Positions 5,936 through 6,689 of a stretch of DNA of 6,689 nucleotides are shown in pieces. A model generated the notes under the pieces. The model saw nothing but the letters and a program-made list of their open reading frames with translations, was not told the DNA's origin and made no database searches. How positions within the stretch are numbered: the first letter of the stretch is position 1; the number at the start of each line of letters is the position of its first letter. The position numbers and the translations under genes are program-made. This DNA comes from Candidatus Aerophobota bacterium (lineage in GTDB: Bacteria; Aerophobota; Aerophobia; Aerophobales; JAGHCO01), in contig JAGHCO010000082.1 of NCBI GenBank assembly GCA_021160405.1, forward strand, positions 1 to 6,689, in the 5' to 3' direction.

Positions 5936-6562
5936 AAAGAAGAATCTATAAATTTTTGGCTAAAGCTGCCCTCCAATTGCATTCCCTTTTTTATAAATTA
6001 AGTAGTATTTTAGCAATTAAAGCAGAAGATGGTTTACATCCAAAACACAGACTGATGAACTATCATAAATTTTTTGTAGAAAATATTGATCCAGAGGAAA
6101 CTATTTTGGACATAGGATGTGAGAATGGTGTCTTAAGCTATGATCTATCAAGAAAGGCCAAAAGAGTTATTGGAGTTGATTTAAATGAAAAATATCAAGC
6201 TTGCTAAAGAGAAATATTCGGCTCCGAATATTGAATATATGGTTGGAGATGTAACCAAAAACTTGCCTAATAGGGAGTTTAGCACAATAATTTTATCCAA
6301 TCTTTTGGAGCACATATAGAGGATAGAGTTGTATTTTTAAAGAAAATAAAAAATTGACTCCTAAAATCTTAATCAGGGTTTCAATGATAAACCGAGACTG
6401 GATAACCTTATATAAGAAGGAGTTAGGAGTTGAACGGCGTCTTGATCTGACTCATTATACAGAATATACATTGGAATCATTAAAAGAAGAATTACAAAAG
6501 CTGGCTTAAAAATAGACAAATTTTTAATTCAATTTGGTGAAATATGAGCAGTGGTAAAATAA
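5932..6562 (+). pseudogene. Decayed second copy of the class I SAM methyltransferase
   Basis: A paralogue of the gene at 4141, with the same order of blocks: GLHPKHRLMNYHKFF, motif I as ILDIGCENG, VIGVDLN, VGDVT, IILSNLLEHI, EDRV, LIRVSMINRDW and GLKIDKFLIQFGEI. Reading it through needs four frame changes: near 6190-6195 (A run after GTTGATTTAAATG), near 6314-6319 (HI then TAG), at 6348-6354 (A run before TTGACTCC), and near 6497-6500 (CAAAAG). The second glycine of motif I is a glutamate (GCENG instead of GCGNG). A TGA at 6545-6547 replaces the tryptophan codon seen in copy 1, and the old tail runs to TAA 6560-6562. The start is coupled to the glycosyltransferase by ATGA. The uninterrupted first frame would give a 91-residue fragment ending at 6207, unlikely to be active. 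Confidence 0.88.
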
Positions 6563-6689
6563 AAATTTTGGAAGATTTAAATTTTTTCTCTTTAAATTTT
6601 TTTAATCTATTTAGGAATAAAGAATACAAAATAGGATTTATCCATCCTACTGCAAAAATTCCTCTTTATAGTCGAGTAATGGCTTCAAC
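6544..6689 (+). CDS. Unrecognised ORF, 5' part only, runs off the window
   Basis: From ATG 6544 the frame stays open to the last base, giving 48 complete codons. It begins MSSGKIKILEDLNFF and continues with a Phe/Asn/Leu-rich stretch and then YKIGFIHPTAKIPLYSRVMAS. I do not recognise the family. The start overlaps the in-frame TGA of methyltransferase 2 as ATGA and lies 19 bases inside its former reading frame. This copies the overlapping junctions used throughout the unit and is the main support for this ORF being real. The AT-rich sequence makes a chance open frame of this length possible. Confidence 0.45.
   Translation, partial: MSSGKIKILEDLNFFSLNFFNLFRNKEYKIGFIHPTAKIPLYSRVMAS

Overview
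AT-rich bacterial DNA carrying part of a nucleotide-sugar and surface-polysaccharide gene cluster. All recognisable genes are on the + strand. The Shine-Dalgarno sequences (for example AAGGAGG before the RmlC-like gene) and one textbook sigma-70-type promoter point to a bacterium rather than an archaeon. The Lys/Glu/Ile-rich, A-tract-rich coding is typical of many low-GC anaerobes and thermophiles. I cannot name a genus from the sequence.

Layout. Positions 47-190 are a 9-bp A/C-rich minisatellite (core ACCAAA/ACCAGA) of about 16 units. It runs in frame into the last ~40 codons of a long-form glucose-1-phosphate thymidylyltransferase (RmlA) gene whose body is missing. Next come a complete FAD-dependent DAO-family oxidoreductase (354-1508), an extended SDR epimerase/dehydratase (1570-2595), an RmlC-like cupin (2610-3122) and an RmlD-like reductase (3137-3994). 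The last three are tightly packed with good ribosome binding sites. A 146-bp gap follows and holds a perfect TTGACA-16-TATAAT promoter bracketed by two short perfect dyads. This promoter probably drives a second unit: methyltransferase 1 (4141-4787, frameshifted), a GT4-type glycosyltransferase (4778-5932/5935), methyltransferase 2 (5932-6562, a clear pseudogene) and the start of an unrecognised ORF that leaves the window. Every junction in this unit overlaps (10 bp, 4 bp, and 4 or 19 bp), as expected for translational coupling.

How the genes fit together. The SDR, RmlC-like and RmlD-like proteins would convert an NDP-4-keto sugar into an NDP-deoxyhexose. The glycosyltransferase would add a sugar to a glycan, and the methyltransferases would modify that glycan. 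RmlB is not present here and RmlA is only a remnant, so activation and 4,6-dehydration must be encoded elsewhere. The two methyltransferases are paralogues on either side of the glycosyltransferase. Copy 2 has collected four frameshifts and a damaged SAM-binding motif. Copy 1 has a single frameshift, lying exactly on a dnaX-like slippery heptamer (A AAA AAG then TAG).

I see no wholly new system. The points most worth checking are the RmlA-tail/minisatellite junction, the slippery-site frameshift, the dyad-flanked promoter and the RmlC-like enzyme that lacks the usual catalytic lysine.
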